NCBI GenBank assembly: GCA_963708095.1
Contig: OY970182.1
Span: 1,550,001-1,614,000 of the forward strand
From: JAJZVS01 sp963708095
GTDB taxonomy: Bacteria; Pseudomonadota; Alphaproteobacteria; Acetobacterales; Acetobacteraceae
Direction of reading: 5' to 3'
Length of the DNA: 64,000 bases
Shown here one piece after another: positions 41,826 through 51,523 of the stretch (position 1 is its first letter; the number at the start of each line of letters is the position of its first letter). The notes beneath the pieces are model-generated. The model saw only the letters and a program-made list of their open reading frames with translations, had not been told where the DNA came from and did not search any database. The position numbers were made by a program, and so were the translations under genes.

Positions 41826-43835
41826 ATGGATCGCCGCCGCCTTATGCCGCCCTCCCCGCTTGCCCGCGCCTTGTTCTCCCCGCATCGCATCGCCCTGATC
41901 GGCGCCTCCGCCGATCCCGCCCGCATCCCCGCCCGCGCCCAGCGCTACCTGCGCCGGCACGGCTTCGCGGGGGAATTGTTCCCCGTCAATCCGCGCGCGG
42001 AAACGGTGCAGGGGGAGCGTGCGTATGCGTCGCTCGACACTGTGCCGGGACCGGTCGATCTCGCCTACATCCTGCTCGGCACCCAGCATGTCGAAGCCGC
42101 GATCGCCGATTGCGCGGCGCACGGGGTACCCGTGGCGATGGTGCTGGCGGACGGGTTCGCCGAGTCCGGCGCCGACGGGGCCGCCCGCCAGGCGCGGCTG
42201 CTGGCGGTCGCGCGGGAGGCCGGGGTGCGGCTGCTCGGCCCGAATTCGATGGGGGTCATCAACGTTCCGGCGTCCATCGCCTGCTCGGTCAACGCGGCGC
42301 TGGAGGCGGAAAATCTGCCCGCCGGGCGCTGGTCGCTGGTGTCGCAATCGGGCAGCGTGATGGGCACCCTGGTTTCGCGCGCCGCCGCGCGCGGGGCGGG
42401 CTTCGCCAAGCTGATCGGCATGGGCAACGAAGCCGACCTCACCGCCGGCGAGATCGCCCGCCTGCTGGTCGACGATCCCGACACCGACGCGATCCTGCTG
42501 TTCCTGGAAACGATCCGCCGCCCGGAACTGTTCGCCGACGCCGCCCGCGCCGCGCACGCTGCTGGCAAGCCGATCGTCGCCTACAAGCTCGGCCGGTCGG
42601 AGGCAGGGGCGCAGCTCGCCGCCACCCATACCGGTGCGATGGCGGGATCGGATGCGGCCGCCGAGGCGTTCTTCCGCGCGCATGGAATCGTCCGGGTCGA
42701 TCTGATCGAAACATTGCTGGAGGTCCCGCCCCTGCTGCTCGGGCGCCGCCCACCGGTCGCGCCGAAGCGCGCAGTGCGGGTTGTCACCACTACCGGCGGC
42801 GGCGGGGCGATGGTGGTCGATCGGCTCGGGCTCGCCGGGATCGCCACCGCGCATATGCTGGACACGACCCTGGCCGGGATGGGCAAGGACACCATCGCCG
42901 CGGCGCTGTCGGAGGCGCGGGCGGCCGGGGATGCCGACCTGGCAGTGGCGGTGATCGGCAGCTCGGCGCAGTTCCGCCCGCAGGATGCGGTCTCCGGCGT
43001 GGTGGCCGCCACCGGCCCGCATCCGATCTGCGCCTTCCTGGTCCCGCACGCCGAAGCCTCTCTGCGCCTGCTGACCGAGGCCGGGATCGCCGCCTTCCGC
43101 AATCCCGAACCCTGCGCCGACGGCGTGCGCGCCTATCTGGACTGGCGCGCCCCGCGCGCGGTGCCGGACGCGGGCGACGTGTCCGCCGCGGCGGCGCTGC
43201 TGCACATGGCGGACGACGAGCCGGGGGCGCGAGCGGTGTTCGCAGCGCTCGGCGTGGCGGACTCGGCCCGCGCGATCGACCCCGCCGCGCCGCCCGCCGA
43301 CCTCGCGTACCCGGTGGCGCTGAAGGCGGCGGGTGCTGCGCTGGCGCACAAGACCGAGATGGGCGCGGTCGCTTTGAACATCGCCGGCCCGGCCGAGCTT
43401 GCGGCGCGCGCGGCGGAGATGCGGGCGCGGCTGGGCGCGGAGATCGCCGGTTTCATTGCGCAACCGATGGCCCGCGGCGTGGGTGAGGCGATCCTCGGCT
43501 ATCGGCGCGACCCGATGGTGGGCCCGGTCGTACTGCTCGGCGCCGGCGGCGTGCTGGCGGAGGTGTATCGCGACGTGGTGCTGCGCCTCGCGCCGGTGTC
43601 GGTCGCGGAGGCGGTGGAGATGATCGCGGCGGTGAAGGGCCTGGCTCCGGCGCGCGGCTACCGCGGCCTGCCGAAGGGCGATCTGGCGGCGCTGGCGCGC
43701 ACCGTGGCCGCGTTCTCCCGCCTCGCCGCCTTGGAAGACGTGACGGAAGCGGAGATCAACCCGGTGATCGTGCTGGCCGAAGGCGCCGGCGTGGTGATGG
43801 CCGATGCCCTGCTGCGGACGGAAGACTTTCCATGA
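41826..43835 (+). CDS. Acetate--CoA ligase (ADP-forming) family protein
   Basis: The ~669-residue protein fuses the alpha and beta parts of NDP-forming acyl-CoA synthetases. The N-terminal CoA-binding domain has ALIGASADPARIPARAQRYL. Ligase-CoA domains have LGPNSMGVINVP, LVSQSGSVMGTL and ATHTGAMAGSDAA (phospho-His context). A C-terminal ATP-grasp domain has YPVALKAAGAALAHKTEMGA and GPVVLLGAGG. These enzymes interconvert acyl-CoA and free acid with ATP formation or use. The start is uncertain: ATG 41826 or ATG 41844, neither with a strong ribosome-binding site. The stop overlaps the next start (ATGA). Confidence 0.87.
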   Translation: MDRRRLMPPSPLARALFSPHRIALIGASADPARIPARAQRYLRRHGFAGELFPVNPRAETVQGERAYASLDTVPGPVDLAYILLGTQHVEAAIADCAAHGVPVAMVLADGFAESGADGAARQARLLAVAREAGVRLLGPNSMGVINVPASIACSVNAALEAENLPAGRWSLVSQSGSVMGTLVSRAAARGAGFAKLIGMGNEADLTAGEIARLLVDDPDTDAILLFLETIRRPELFADAARAAHAAGKPIVAYKLGRSEAGAQLAATHTGAMAGSDAAAEAFFRAHGIVRVDLIETLLEVPPLLLGRRPPVAPKRAVRVVTTTGGGGAMVVDRLGLAGIATAHMLDTTLAGMGKDTIAAALSEARAAGDADLAVAVIGSSAQFRPQDAVSGVVAATGPHPICAFLVPHAEASLRLLTEAGIAAFRNPEPCADGVRAYLDWRAPRAVPDAGDVSAAAALLHMADDEPGARAVFAALGVADSARAIDPAAPPADLAYPVALKAAGAALAHKTEMGAVALNIAGPAELAARAAEMRARLGAEIAGFIAQPMARGVGEAILGYRRDPMVGPVVLLGAGGVLAEVYRDVVLRLAPVSVAEAVEMIAAVKGLAPARGYRGLPKGDLAALARTVAAFSRLAALEDVTEAEINPVIVLAEGAGVVMADALLRTEDFP

Positions 43836-44464
43836 CGATACTGGAACGGCTGCGCGCGGCGCGCGTGGTGCCGGTGGTGCGCACGCCGACCGCGGCGCTG
43901 GCGGCGACCGCGGTTGGTTGGCTGCGCGAGGCAGGGCTGTCGGTGTTCGAGATCACCCTGACGATCCCGGGCGCGGTGGGGCTGATCCGCGCGTTGGCGG
44001 CCGATCCGGCGCTGCTGGTCGGGGCCGGAACGGTGCCGGACCGGGCGGCGGCGGAGGCGTGCCTGGAGGCGGGGGCGCGGTTCATCGTCTCGCCCTGGGT
44101 GGATGCGTCCCTGGCCGCGCCGTGCGCTGCGGCGGGGGCGGCGTTCCTGCCGGGGGCGCTGACGCCGACGGAAGTGCGGGCGGCGCTGGCGGCGGGGGCG
44201 GATGCGGTGAAGATCTTCCCGGCCTCGTCCGTGGGCGGGTCGGCGCATGTGGCGGCGCTGCGGAGCGTGTTTCCGGGCGTGGCGTTCTGCCCGACCGGGG
44301 GGATCGGGGTCGGGGACGTGGCGGCATATCTGGCGGCGGGGGCGGCGTTCGTGGGGATGGGGGGCGCGCTGGTGGATGCGAAGCGGATCGCGGCGGGGGA
44401 TCGGGGGGCGATCGTGGCGGCGGCGCGGGCGGTGCTGGGGGTGGCTGCCCCAGGCTCGGTCTAG
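43832..44464 (+). CDS. eda: KDPG (2-dehydro-3-deoxy-phosphogluconate) aldolase
   Basis: The 210-residue class I aldolase has the KDPG/KHG aldolase motifs. The catalytic Glu is in FEITLT (E40), VGAGTV follows, and the Schiff-base Lys is in ADAVKIFPAS (K127). FCPTGGI is the phosphate-binding region. It cleaves KDPG to pyruvate and glyceraldehyde-3-phosphate in the Entner-Doudoroff pathway; a sugar-acid catabolic variant is also possible. It overlaps the preceding CoA-ligase-family gene by 4 nt. No edd lies nearby. Confidence 0.92.
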   Translation: MTILERLRAARVVPVVRTPTAALAATAVGWLREAGLSVFEITLTIPGAVGLIRALAADPALLVGAGTVPDRAAAEACLEAGARFIVSPWVDASLAAPCAAAGAAFLPGALTPTEVRAALAAGADAVKIFPASSVGGSAHVAALRSVFPGVAFCPTGGIGVGDVAAYLAAGAAFVGMGGALVDAKRIAAGDRGAIVAAARAVLGVAAPGSV

Positions 44465-44501
44465 CGATCCGATCCCGCTGCGGCGCTTCTCGCGGCGGCG
44501 G

Positions 44502-44580
44502 TGCAAGTAGCTGGACAATATCGTCGAGCAGGACCACCGGCGGATCAAACGGCTGGTGCAGCCAGGGCTCGGCTTTTCTC
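44502..44580 (+). mobile_element. IS6-family transposase remnant
   Basis: The translation LDNIVEQDHRRIKRLVQPGL, shortly after a stop codon, matches the C-terminal region of IS6/IS26-type DDE transposases (NNIVEQDHRxIKR is their strong signature). Only about 26 codons survive. It lies at the left edge of the segment that carries the sulfatase genes. Confidence 0.8.
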
Positions 44581-45269
44581 CACGCCGAATCACACATGCA
44601 CCTGCTGCGCGACGCGCACGCGGTTGATGGCGTCTATTACGACGCATTTGATCTTGCCGATTTTGAATAGCGTCCCCGCAGGCTGGAGGGTCTTGTGACG
44701 GCGCTCACCCAGCCGGGAAACCAGTGATGTCGTACGCTCGATGTGCTGGCCTGGCTGGCGGAAGGTTCAGCCAGGGCCGCCACCGTCACGCAGAGCAATG
44801 GCAGGCAACCAACACGGCGCCTCCTCCCTCTCGTCGCCAGGATATTAGCCAGATCCTGACCGTCTCCAGATCCGGAGAGTGCAATGTTCAAGACCGGCCG
44901 AGCCCGAATAGCCGCGATACTGCCAACCGCCGGGATACTCGGCTAGCCGCGTGTCCTTATCTGCGGCCACCACCCGTATTGAGACAGCCATAGCAATTCG
45001 GGCCTGTGTTGGTTGCGCCATTTTGCGACATCCTTTGGACATGGACCGTGTCCGTCACGCCTTATCAAACCAGATACGAACGTGCCGGATATCGCTTCGG
45101 TTGAGCAACGGGGAAGACGTCCGGATTCCTTAAACGGAAGGTACAGCCTGTCGTGGTGGACACTCGTAGGCAGCTTGTCGGTGCCATGCCGTGGCGCTTC
45201 GCGTAGCAGACCGGACGGGCCAACCATGGAATTTTCGTCAAACCACGAAATCCGTCAAAGGAGATCGAG
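44581..45269. other. Intergenic region upstream of the arylsulfatase gene
   Basis: No gene is supported in these 689 bases. Base composition falls to a level clearly lower than in the preceding genes, for example GACATCCTTTGGACATGGAC around 45027. The stretch probably carries the sulfatase promoter, but no convincing -35/-10 pair was found. A short minus-strand frame ending near 44850 has no recognisable family. Confidence 0.5.
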
Positions 45270-46763
45270 ATGGCCAAAACGGGGAAACCGAACATCCTTG
45301 TCCTCTGGGGCGACGATATCGGCTGGTGGAACATCAGCTACAACAGTCGAGGCCAAATGGGCTACCGGACCCCCAACATAGACCGGATCGGCAATGAGGG
45401 GGCGGCCTTCACCGACTACTACGGCCAGCAAAGCTGCACCGCCGGCCGCGCCGCGTTCATCACCGGCCAGAACCCGATCCGCACGGGCCTGACCAAGGTC
45501 GGGATGCCAGGCGCCAATGTGGGTCTCCAGGCGGAGGACCCGACGATCGCGGAGTTGCTGAAACCATTGGGTTACGCCACCGGCCAGTTCGGCAAGAACC
45601 ACCTGGGAGACAAGGACGAGTTCCTCCCGACGAACCACGGCTTCGACGAGTTTTTCGGCAATCTCTACCACCTCAACGCCGAGGAGGAACCCGAGGACCC
45701 GGACTATCCGAAGGACCCGGCGTTCAAGCAGCGGTTCGGCCCCAGGGGGGTGCTGCATTGCTGGGCCGATGGCAAGGGTGGACAGAAAATCGAGGACACG
45801 GGTCCGCTGACCAAGGAGCGTATGGAAACCATCGATGACGAGACGACCGGTCACGCCCTTGATTTCATCGATAAGAGTCACAAGGAAGGAAAGCCGTTCT
45901 TCGTCTGGTACAATACGACCGCCATGCACTTTCGAACCCACTGCGCCGAGAAGCACAAGGGCAAGAGCGGCCAGGGGGACTATAACGATGTCATGGTCGC
46001 TCACGACGAAGACATCGGCCGCATGCTGGCCAAGCTGGATGAGTTGGGCATCGCGGACGACACCATCGTGATTTATTCGACGGACAACGGTCCCCATTAC
46101 AACAGCTGGCCGGATGCCGGGATTACCCCCTTCCGCAGCGAGAAGAACACCAACTGGGAGGGCGGTTGGCGGGTGCCCCTCTTCGTACGTTGGCCGGGCA
46201 GGATTCGCGCGGGCCTCGTTCTGAACGGCATCGTGTCCCACCAGGACTGGCTGCCGACGCTGCTCGCTGCCGCGGGAGAACCGGAGATCAACGAGAAGCT
46301 CTTGAAGGGGCATACGGCCGGCGACAGAACCTTCAAAGTGCACATCGACGGGTACAACATGCTGCCCTATCTGACGAGCAACGCGACCGAGAGCCCCCGG
46401 ACGTTCATTTTCTACATCAGCGACGACGGCGACATACTGGGCATTCGCATGAAGGACTGGAAAATGGTGCTCATGGAGCAGCGGGAAAAGCGGCTGATGT
46501 GCTGGTTCGAGCCGTTCGTAAAGCTGCGGGCGCCGAAGATGTTCAACCTGCGCCGCGACCCGTTTGAACGGGCCGACGACAACTCGAACACCTACTGGGA
46601 CTGGGTTATCTCCCACGCCTATTTGCTGTACGGGATGCAGGCACTCGTCGCCCAGCAGATCACGGCATTCATGCAATTCCCGCCGCGACAGAAGCCGGCG
46701 GCATTCAACCTGGACGCGGTGTTGCGGGACATCCAGAACGCGGCCGGCAGTCGCAACCATTAG
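45270..46763 (+). CDS. Arylsulfatase, Cys-type (formylglycine-dependent)
   Basis: The 497-residue sulfatase has the first metal-binding pair WGDDIGWW. The active-site motif is QQSCTAGRAAFITGQNPIRT, where C56 would be oxidised to formylglycine. Further motifs are TGQFGKNHLGD and VIYSTDNGPHYNSWPD, with the Asp/Asn metal ligands and later Lys. Unlike many arylsulfatases it has no obvious signal peptide, since the catalytic domain starts at residue 6, so it may act in the cytosol. AAAGGAG precedes ATG 45270. The FGE homologue at 55663-56670 provides the needed maturation enzyme. A strong hairpin terminator follows at 46788. Confidence 0.94.
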   Translation: MAKTGKPNILVLWGDDIGWWNISYNSRGQMGYRTPNIDRIGNEGAAFTDYYGQQSCTAGRAAFITGQNPIRTGLTKVGMPGANVGLQAEDPTIAELLKPLGYATGQFGKNHLGDKDEFLPTNHGFDEFFGNLYHLNAEEEPEDPDYPKDPAFKQRFGPRGVLHCWADGKGGQKIEDTGPLTKERMETIDDETTGHALDFIDKSHKEGKPFFVWYNTTAMHFRTHCAEKHKGKSGQGDYNDVMVAHDEDIGRMLAKLDELGIADDTIVIYSTDNGPHYNSWPDAGITPFRSEKNTNWEGGWRVPLFVRWPGRIRAGLVLNGIVSHQDWLPTLLAAAGEPEINEKLLKGHTAGDRTFKVHIDGYNMLPYLTSNATESPRTFIFYISDDGDILGIRMKDWKMVLMEQREKRLMCWFEPFVKLRAPKMFNLRRDPFERADDNSNTYWDWVISHAYLLYGMQALVAQQITAFMQFPPRQKPAAFNLDAVLRDIQNAAGSRNH

Positions 46764-46787
46764 GCCGCGGCTGATTGATCGAAGCAA

Positions 46788-46816
46788 GGGGCCGCACAGT
46801 GTGCGGCCCTCGTTTG
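46788..46816 (+). terminator. Intrinsic terminator after the arylsulfatase gene
   Basis: GGGCCGCAC and GTGCGGCCC form a perfect 9-bp stem with a three-base AGT loop, followed by TCGTTTGG. It lies 25 bp after the stop. Confidence 0.65.
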
Positions 46817-46931
46817 GAAGATACACACGAGCACGGGCAGGTCGACCGCCGCGGCCGCACAGGTGGTCGCGACCTGCGCCCCCGCCACAGGAAGGGTGTT
46901 GACGCCTGTTCCTGGGGGTCAACCCTCTTGG

Positions 46932-47040
46932 TCCGCGTTGAGGGAGAACGGGATGGCTCGGCTCCCCAAACCGGACGGGTAGGTGGAATAGCGTTCGAGG
47001 GCTGCGCGGAAACGGCAGTTCCACCGTCGGATGGGCCGGT
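46932..47040 (-). repeat. Dispersed repeat R2, copy 1
   Basis: About 110 bp that matches the reverse complement of 58212-58321. Shared blocks include CCGCGTTGAGGGAGAACGGG and GGCAGTTCCACCG followed by CGGATGG(G/T)CCGGT. By eye identity is about 75-80%. Otherwise the 46764-47270 region holds only the sulfatase terminator and no gene. Confidence 0.75.
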
Positions 47041-47270
47041 CTCACGAGGCACCTTTGGATGTTGACCGCTGCTTTCGGACGGGCGTAACTTTATTCGGGC
47101 ATCGGTTCATGCTGACGAACCGCCGCCCGGATGTGCGCATGCCAGAGGGCTCGGTCATTGGCCCGTGCACGTCACCAGCGCCACCTGCAATCCACGCGCC
47201 GCGGTGTCGGACGAATGAAGAGCCTGGTGCCTCACTGCCGAGGTTCGCCTTGTTTTGTTGCCCAGAATGG

Positions 47271-49196
47271 ATGTTCCGAATACGACTGCTTCGACCAGGG
47301 GGGGGGCGCCTCGCAGCCGTCCTGTTGTGCTGTCTTGCCATCACCGGCTGCGCCACGCCGATCAGCGTCGAGCGTGTTGATCCCCAGGCCTTCTACCGGA
47401 AGCTCAACCGTAACGTCCTGTCCAGCGGAGATCTCAGCGGGTCGACCCGCATCGTGCTGACCCGGTGGGCCCTGAGCAAACGGTACGCCACAAATCCGGA
47501 GGCCGCTCTCGCCGCGCTTCAGGCCAAAGTCGCCGACGGCACCGCCGGCAGCGACGAGATCTTCGCGCTGGCGGAGATGTCGTTTCAGCATGCCGAGCGG
47601 ACGGGAAAGCGCGCCTACTACCTCGCTGCGTCGGTCTATGCGTACGCTTTCCTGTTTCCGGGCCGGGCTGGCGCGCCGCCGAGCCCTTATGATCCGCGCC
47701 TGCGCATCGCCAGCGGTCTATACGATCGCGCGTTGACATCGGCATTCGAATCGGCGGACCAGTCACACGTCACGCTCAGGGGCGGCGAATTCGCCCTGCC
47801 CTTCGGCACGCTGCACGTTGCATTCGACCCGGAAAGCCTTGTCTGGGCCGGTCGCAAGCTTGTCGATTTCGTCCCAATCGGCGATTTGGAAGTCCACGGC
47901 CTGCGGAACGCCTATCGCCAGGCCGGCATCGGGATGCCTCTCGCAGCCAGTGGCGTTCCTCTCAATCCTGAGCGGGGATTTCAGGTGTCGCCGCGCTTGA
48001 AGATCCCGGTCACTGTCGTGCTGCGCATTGCCGACGCCCGCGGGAGGCTTGCAACCGGGGATTTGGACGCCATCCTGGAGATACACCCCCCGTCGGAGAC
48101 CCAGACCGTGCGCCTCGGCGGACAAGATGTTCCGCTCGAGATCGACCGCACTGCCGCATTCGCCTACGGCCTAAGCGACCGCGAGATCTGGGCACATGAG
48201 CTGCGCGGGTTCCTTATAGGAGATCTCTTCGATAAGGCACCCACCAGGCTGGTCGCTCTCGGACCATATCGGCGTGGCCGATTTCCCGTGGTGTTCATTC
48301 ATGGCACGGCGTCGAGCACCGGTCGCTGGGCGGACATGATCAATGAACTGCTGAGTGATACCCGAATCAGGGACCATTTCCAGTTCTGGGGTTTCAGCTA
48401 CAATACCGGCAATCCCATCCCGTACTCGGCACTGCTGTTGCGCGAGGCACTTCGTGACGCCGTTGCCAAGGTCGATCCTGCCGGGAAGGACCCGGCGCTG
48501 CGACGAATGGTCCTGATCGGACATAGCCAGGGCGGCCTGCTGGCTAAGATGCTCGTGGTCGATGCCGGCTCCAAATTCTGGGATGCGTTCAGCCGCGTGC
48601 CGCTCGAGGAGCTGGACATACCCCCAAAAACGCGGGACCTGCTGCGCCGAGCAATGTTTTTTAACCGCAGCCCGTTTGTGAGCGAGGTCATCTTTCTTGC
48701 CACGCCGCAACGGGGCAGCTACGTCGCGGGCTACTCGGTGGTGCAGTTGATCGGGGGGCTGATAAGGTTACCGCTGAGCGTGGCTAAGGCGATGGGCGAT
48801 GTTCTTACGAACAATGGCAGGGCGCTCAGGTTCAATCCCGACAAGAGGCGGATCGGAAGGAGTGTTTACGGCATGGCGCCGGGAAGCCCGTTCATCACTG
48901 CTCTCGCGCGGCTTCCCATAGCGCCTGGAATTGCCGCCCACTCGATCATCGCGGTGCAAGGGAATGGGCCCGTGGAGAGCGGCAACGATGGCGTTGTCGA
49001 GTACTCGAGCGCCCACCTTCCGGAAGCGGTCTCCGAGTTGGTTGTGCGCTCGGGCCATTCCAATCAGTCGAATCCGCAGGCGATTGCCGAGGTTCTACGT
49101 ATTCTACTGCTTCATCTGAAGGAGGGATGCTCTGCAGACGTCAGGCGCGCCAACGCCCTGGAGGTGACGCCGAGCGCCGACACACCCATCCATTGA
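47271..49196 (+). CDS. Lipoprotein alpha/beta hydrolase (lipase/esterase-like)
   Basis: The 641-residue protein starts with a lipoprotein signal (LAAVLLCCLAITGC, lipobox Cys ~23). After a ~300-residue N-terminal region of unknown function (SGSTRIVLTRWALSKRYATN) comes an alpha/beta hydrolase domain. It has FPVVFIHGTASSTGRWAD (oxyanion part), VLIGHSQGGLLAKMLVV (Ser nucleophile) and a GNDGVVEYSSAH segment before the catalytic His in SGHSNQSNP. It should be an envelope-anchored lipase or esterase. ATG 47271 is chosen because the signal peptide starts there; the frame upstream includes repeat R2. Confidence 0.87.
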   Translation: MFRIRLLRPGGGRLAAVLLCCLAITGCATPISVERVDPQAFYRKLNRNVLSSGDLSGSTRIVLTRWALSKRYATNPEAALAALQAKVADGTAGSDEIFALAEMSFQHAERTGKRAYYLAASVYAYAFLFPGRAGAPPSPYDPRLRIASGLYDRALTSAFESADQSHVTLRGGEFALPFGTLHVAFDPESLVWAGRKLVDFVPIGDLEVHGLRNAYRQAGIGMPLAASGVPLNPERGFQVSPRLKIPVTVVLRIADARGRLATGDLDAILEIHPPSETQTVRLGGQDVPLEIDRTAAFAYGLSDREIWAHELRGFLIGDLFDKAPTRLVALGPYRRGRFPVVFIHGTASSTGRWADMINELLSDTRIRDHFQFWGFSYNTGNPIPYSALLLREALRDAVAKVDPAGKDPALRRMVLIGHSQGGLLAKMLVVDAGSKFWDAFSRVPLEELDIPPKTRDLLRRAMFFNRSPFVSEVIFLATPQRGSYVAGYSVVQLIGGLIRLPLSVAKAMGDVLTNNGRALRFNPDKRRIGRSVYGMAPGSPFITALARLPIAPGIAAHSIIAVQGNGPVESGNDGVVEYSSAHLPEAVSELVVRSGHSNQSNPQAIAEVLRILLLHLKEGCSADVRRANALEVTPSADTPIH

Positions 49197-49350
49197 CCTC
49201 GGCCGGGGGAACGCTCGTGCGCGGAGGTTGATCGACCCTGGGCGCCCCCTCGTCAGATCGCCAGCCGACGTGAGCCCGGGCCAGGCAGCCCCCGAGAGGG
49301 CCGCGCCTTTGTGCATCAATGCCCCGCCGCCACCGACCTTCGGACCGATT

Positions 49351-49875
49351 TTATTGTGGCATAGATATAACGACGGCGTCGCCCCCGAGGGTCAGCATCA
49401 GGCCAGTGCGCTTTGCCTTCAGGTCCAGGATGACCCCCGATTCATTCTGCAGCCATAGATCACCAGAGCTCTTGTTGCCGAACGCGAAGCCGTAGCGAGC
49501 CTGAGCGTATGTGCCGGGAAAGTTTGCCAGTTGGGTGAGCTTATAAACCGTCCCGGACGCACTGATCGTTGATGCACCGATACCGCCGATCCCGAGGCCG
49601 CCAATTTTGAATGGATACCGACCGCCATGATAAAAGAGTGTTCCGCTGCCGCCGCCTGCGCTGCCAATGTAGGCGACCTGAACCTGCTCCATGTCAACTG
49701 TTCCGTCAGGTGTGAGGCCGGCGACGGCATTCGGGCCGACTTTGACCGATGAGGAACAGGAGGCCAATGATAATATCGCAATGAACGCATAGCCTGTCAT
49801 GCCGACCGAGTACAGCGCCCGCCAAAGAATCGCGTGACGTTGCATAAGTTGTCTGACGTTCGACATATCGACCAT
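49351..49875 (-). CDS. Lipoprotein with EipA/DUF1134-like domain
   Basis: The 174-residue product has a basic N-terminus, a hydrophobic core and a lipobox (ILSLASCSSS). It has a glycine-rich middle. The C-terminal block GTVYKLTQLANFPGTYAQAR, followed by WLQNESGVILDLKAKRTGL, resembles the EipA/DUF1134 fold of alphaproteobacterial envelope integrity proteins. The match is at pattern level only. AGGAG lies 8 nt before ATG 49875; ATGs at codons 4 and 11 are alternatives. It is transcribed toward the lipase gene. Confidence 0.65.
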   Translation of the reverse strand: MVDMSNVRQLMQRHAILWRALYSVGMTGYAFIAILSLASCSSSVKVGPNAVAGLTPDGTVDMEQVQVAYIGSAGGGSGTLFYHGGRYPFKIGGLGIGGIGASTISASGTVYKLTQLANFPGTYAQARYGFAFGNKSSGDLWLQNESGVILDLKAKRTGLMLTLGGDAVVISMPQ

Positions 49876-50433
49876 TCCTGCGTTCTCCTGTCATCCTGGC
49901 TACCTCCCGCGAGGTTTACCGATAGGGTGCGTTGAAACCTACCTGGGACGTCACCTGCGTGCCGATGACGAGATCACAGGCAGCCAGCCGCATCGCGTGT
50001 GCGATCGATCCCGAATTTCTACACTGGTACCTCGCCCCCTGCGCCCGGCACATCGCCCAGATGCGAGGGACAAGTCGATTTGTGCTATTCGAATTCGGCA
50101 GACCCTCCGCGGTGGCGCGATCCGCCAAGCTCGGAACCTCCTCAGTCCGCGAGACCTTCCGGGCCGGCGGGAGTGGCGCGAAGGCGAACGTAGTGTCTGG
50201 CCCGTAGCGAACCCCGCGCGTCGGCACAAGATCGTCGGCCTGCGGGCCCGCCCGTTCGACGCCGTGACATTCCGGATCGCTTTATCTCGAGAGAGCGGCC
50301 GCCGCGACCCGCGAGACCAAAAGATGGCGACCGCCGATTGCCAAAAGCGAATAGCCGGCGCGTGACGGCCTGGCCAAGTCTGCCTTCGGACTGCAAAGCG
50401 CGGAGCAGGCCCCGCCAGAACCGGAGCAACCGA
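49876..50433. other. Intergenic region upstream of the first AraC gene
   Basis: No gene is supported. Divergent promoters for the lipoprotein gene and the first AraC regulator should lie here. A short element TTGCCAAAAGCGAATAGCCG at 50338 resembles sequences at 53815-53839 and 58236-58257. Confidence 0.5.
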
Positions 50434-51384
50434 GTGCCGGCCACGTCGCTATCCGTGTTCAGCGAGCCGGACGAGCTGCAGGCGGCCTTGCAGGAGAACG
50501 GCGGCGTCAACCTGCTCGTCAGTGGTCACGGCAAGTTCCAGGCCCGCTTGATACGGGTTGCGTTGCCTCGAATGCGCCTGTTCTCCGGGGAAGAGCGCTT
50601 GGCGCGCGTTGCGTTCTGTTCGTTGGCGCCGCATTTGGTACGGATTACCCTGCCCGTGGACAGCAGCGGATCGCTGATCTGGCGAGGGGTTGGCATTCGG
50701 CCGAACGAAGTCGTAACCCATGGTGGAGGCCAGCGCCTGCATGAACGAACCGACGGGCCGTGCCGCTGGAGCACCATCTGGCTTTCGGCGAAGGATCTGG
50801 CCAGCGCCGGCCATGCGACAACAGGCGCCACATTCGTCGTGCCGCCTGGCGAGCGCCGCTGGCGACCGATGCCAACGGCGCTCCTGTCTCTGGCTCGCCT
50901 TCACAATTCCGCGATCCGGGCAACTGCGTCCCAACCAGAGCTGCCCATCAAGGCACCGGCTGCCCACGGCCTGGAACAGCAGATCAGCGATGCCCTCATA
51001 GAAAGCCTGGTCGGGGCGAGCATCGATCGCGATCCCATGCCAACCCCGCGCAGTGACGCCGTCATGGCCCGTTTCGAGGATGTCCTTCAGGCCGCTCCGA
51101 CCAATCCAGCGCCGCTGGCCCAGATTTGCGCCATGCTCGGCGTCTCGGAAACGACCTTGCGGACCTATTGTCAGGCGTATCTGGGCATGAGTCCCAGCCG
51201 GTATATTTATCTGCGGCGCATGCAGGCGGCCCGTCGAGCGCTGCGTGGCCACGATCCGGTCAAGGCGACCGTTGCGGAGGTCGCCCGCCGTCACGGCTTC
51301 AGCTCGCTCGGTCATTTTGCGGCGGATTATCGCGCTCTGTTCGGCGAGTTGCCATCGGCGACGCGGCGACGACAGGACTTGTAG
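50434..51384 (+). CDS. AraC-family regulator, first of a tandem pair
   Basis: The 316-residue protein has an N-terminal effector region of the EutR/FeaR-like type. The C-terminal AraC double helix-turn-helix is at ~215-310: LAQICAMLGVSETTLRTYCQ, then MSPSRYIYLRRMQAARRALR, and VAEVARRHGFSSLGHFAADY with FGELPSATRR. It would regulate neighbouring genes. GTG 50434 is chosen for the CCGGAGC ribosome-binding site and because its paralogue aligns from that point; the open frame upstream has shadow composition. Confidence 0.87.
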   Translation: MPATSLSVFSEPDELQAALQENGGVNLLVSGHGKFQARLIRVALPRMRLFSGEERLARVAFCSLAPHLVRITLPVDSSGSLIWRGVGIRPNEVVTHGGGQRLHERTDGPCRWSTIWLSAKDLASAGHATTGATFVVPPGERRWRPMPTALLSLARLHNSAIRATASQPELPIKAPAAHGLEQQISDALIESLVGASIDRDPMPTPRSDAVMARFEDVLQAAPTNPAPLAQICAMLGVSETTLRTYCQAYLGMSPSRYIYLRRMQAARRALRGHDPVKATVAEVARRHGFSSLGHFAADYRALFGELPSATRRRQDL

Positions 51385-51523
51385 TCGCCGGGCGTCGCCA
51401 TGCGCCGGCCCCGGAATGCCTGGTCCACGCAACGCCCATGCGCGAATGCACTTGATCTACGTCAATGAACGGGGTGGTATGTCCTGGCTGCCTGGTATCG
51501 TTGGCTATGGGGCGGGGTGTGAA

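Noticed and set aside
40419..43463. 1014-codon minus-strand frame opposite the SDR and CoA-ligase genes
   Set aside because: Composition is typical of an antisense shadow, and both plus-strand genes are well supported.
44845..45042. Short minus-strand frame before the arylsulfatase
   Set aside because: It reads somewhat protein-like near its start, but has no family, poor start context and no conserved neighbour.
45255..47045. 596-codon minus-strand frame opposite the arylsulfatase
   Set aside because: Antisense of a strongly supported gene. Its N-terminal part is the R2 repeat, which also produces similar peptide text at 58.3 kb.
49916..50229. Small minus-strand frames of 90-100 codons before the first AraC gene
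   Set aside because: Overlapping alternatives in several frames, none with a ribosome-binding site. Probably promoter DNA.
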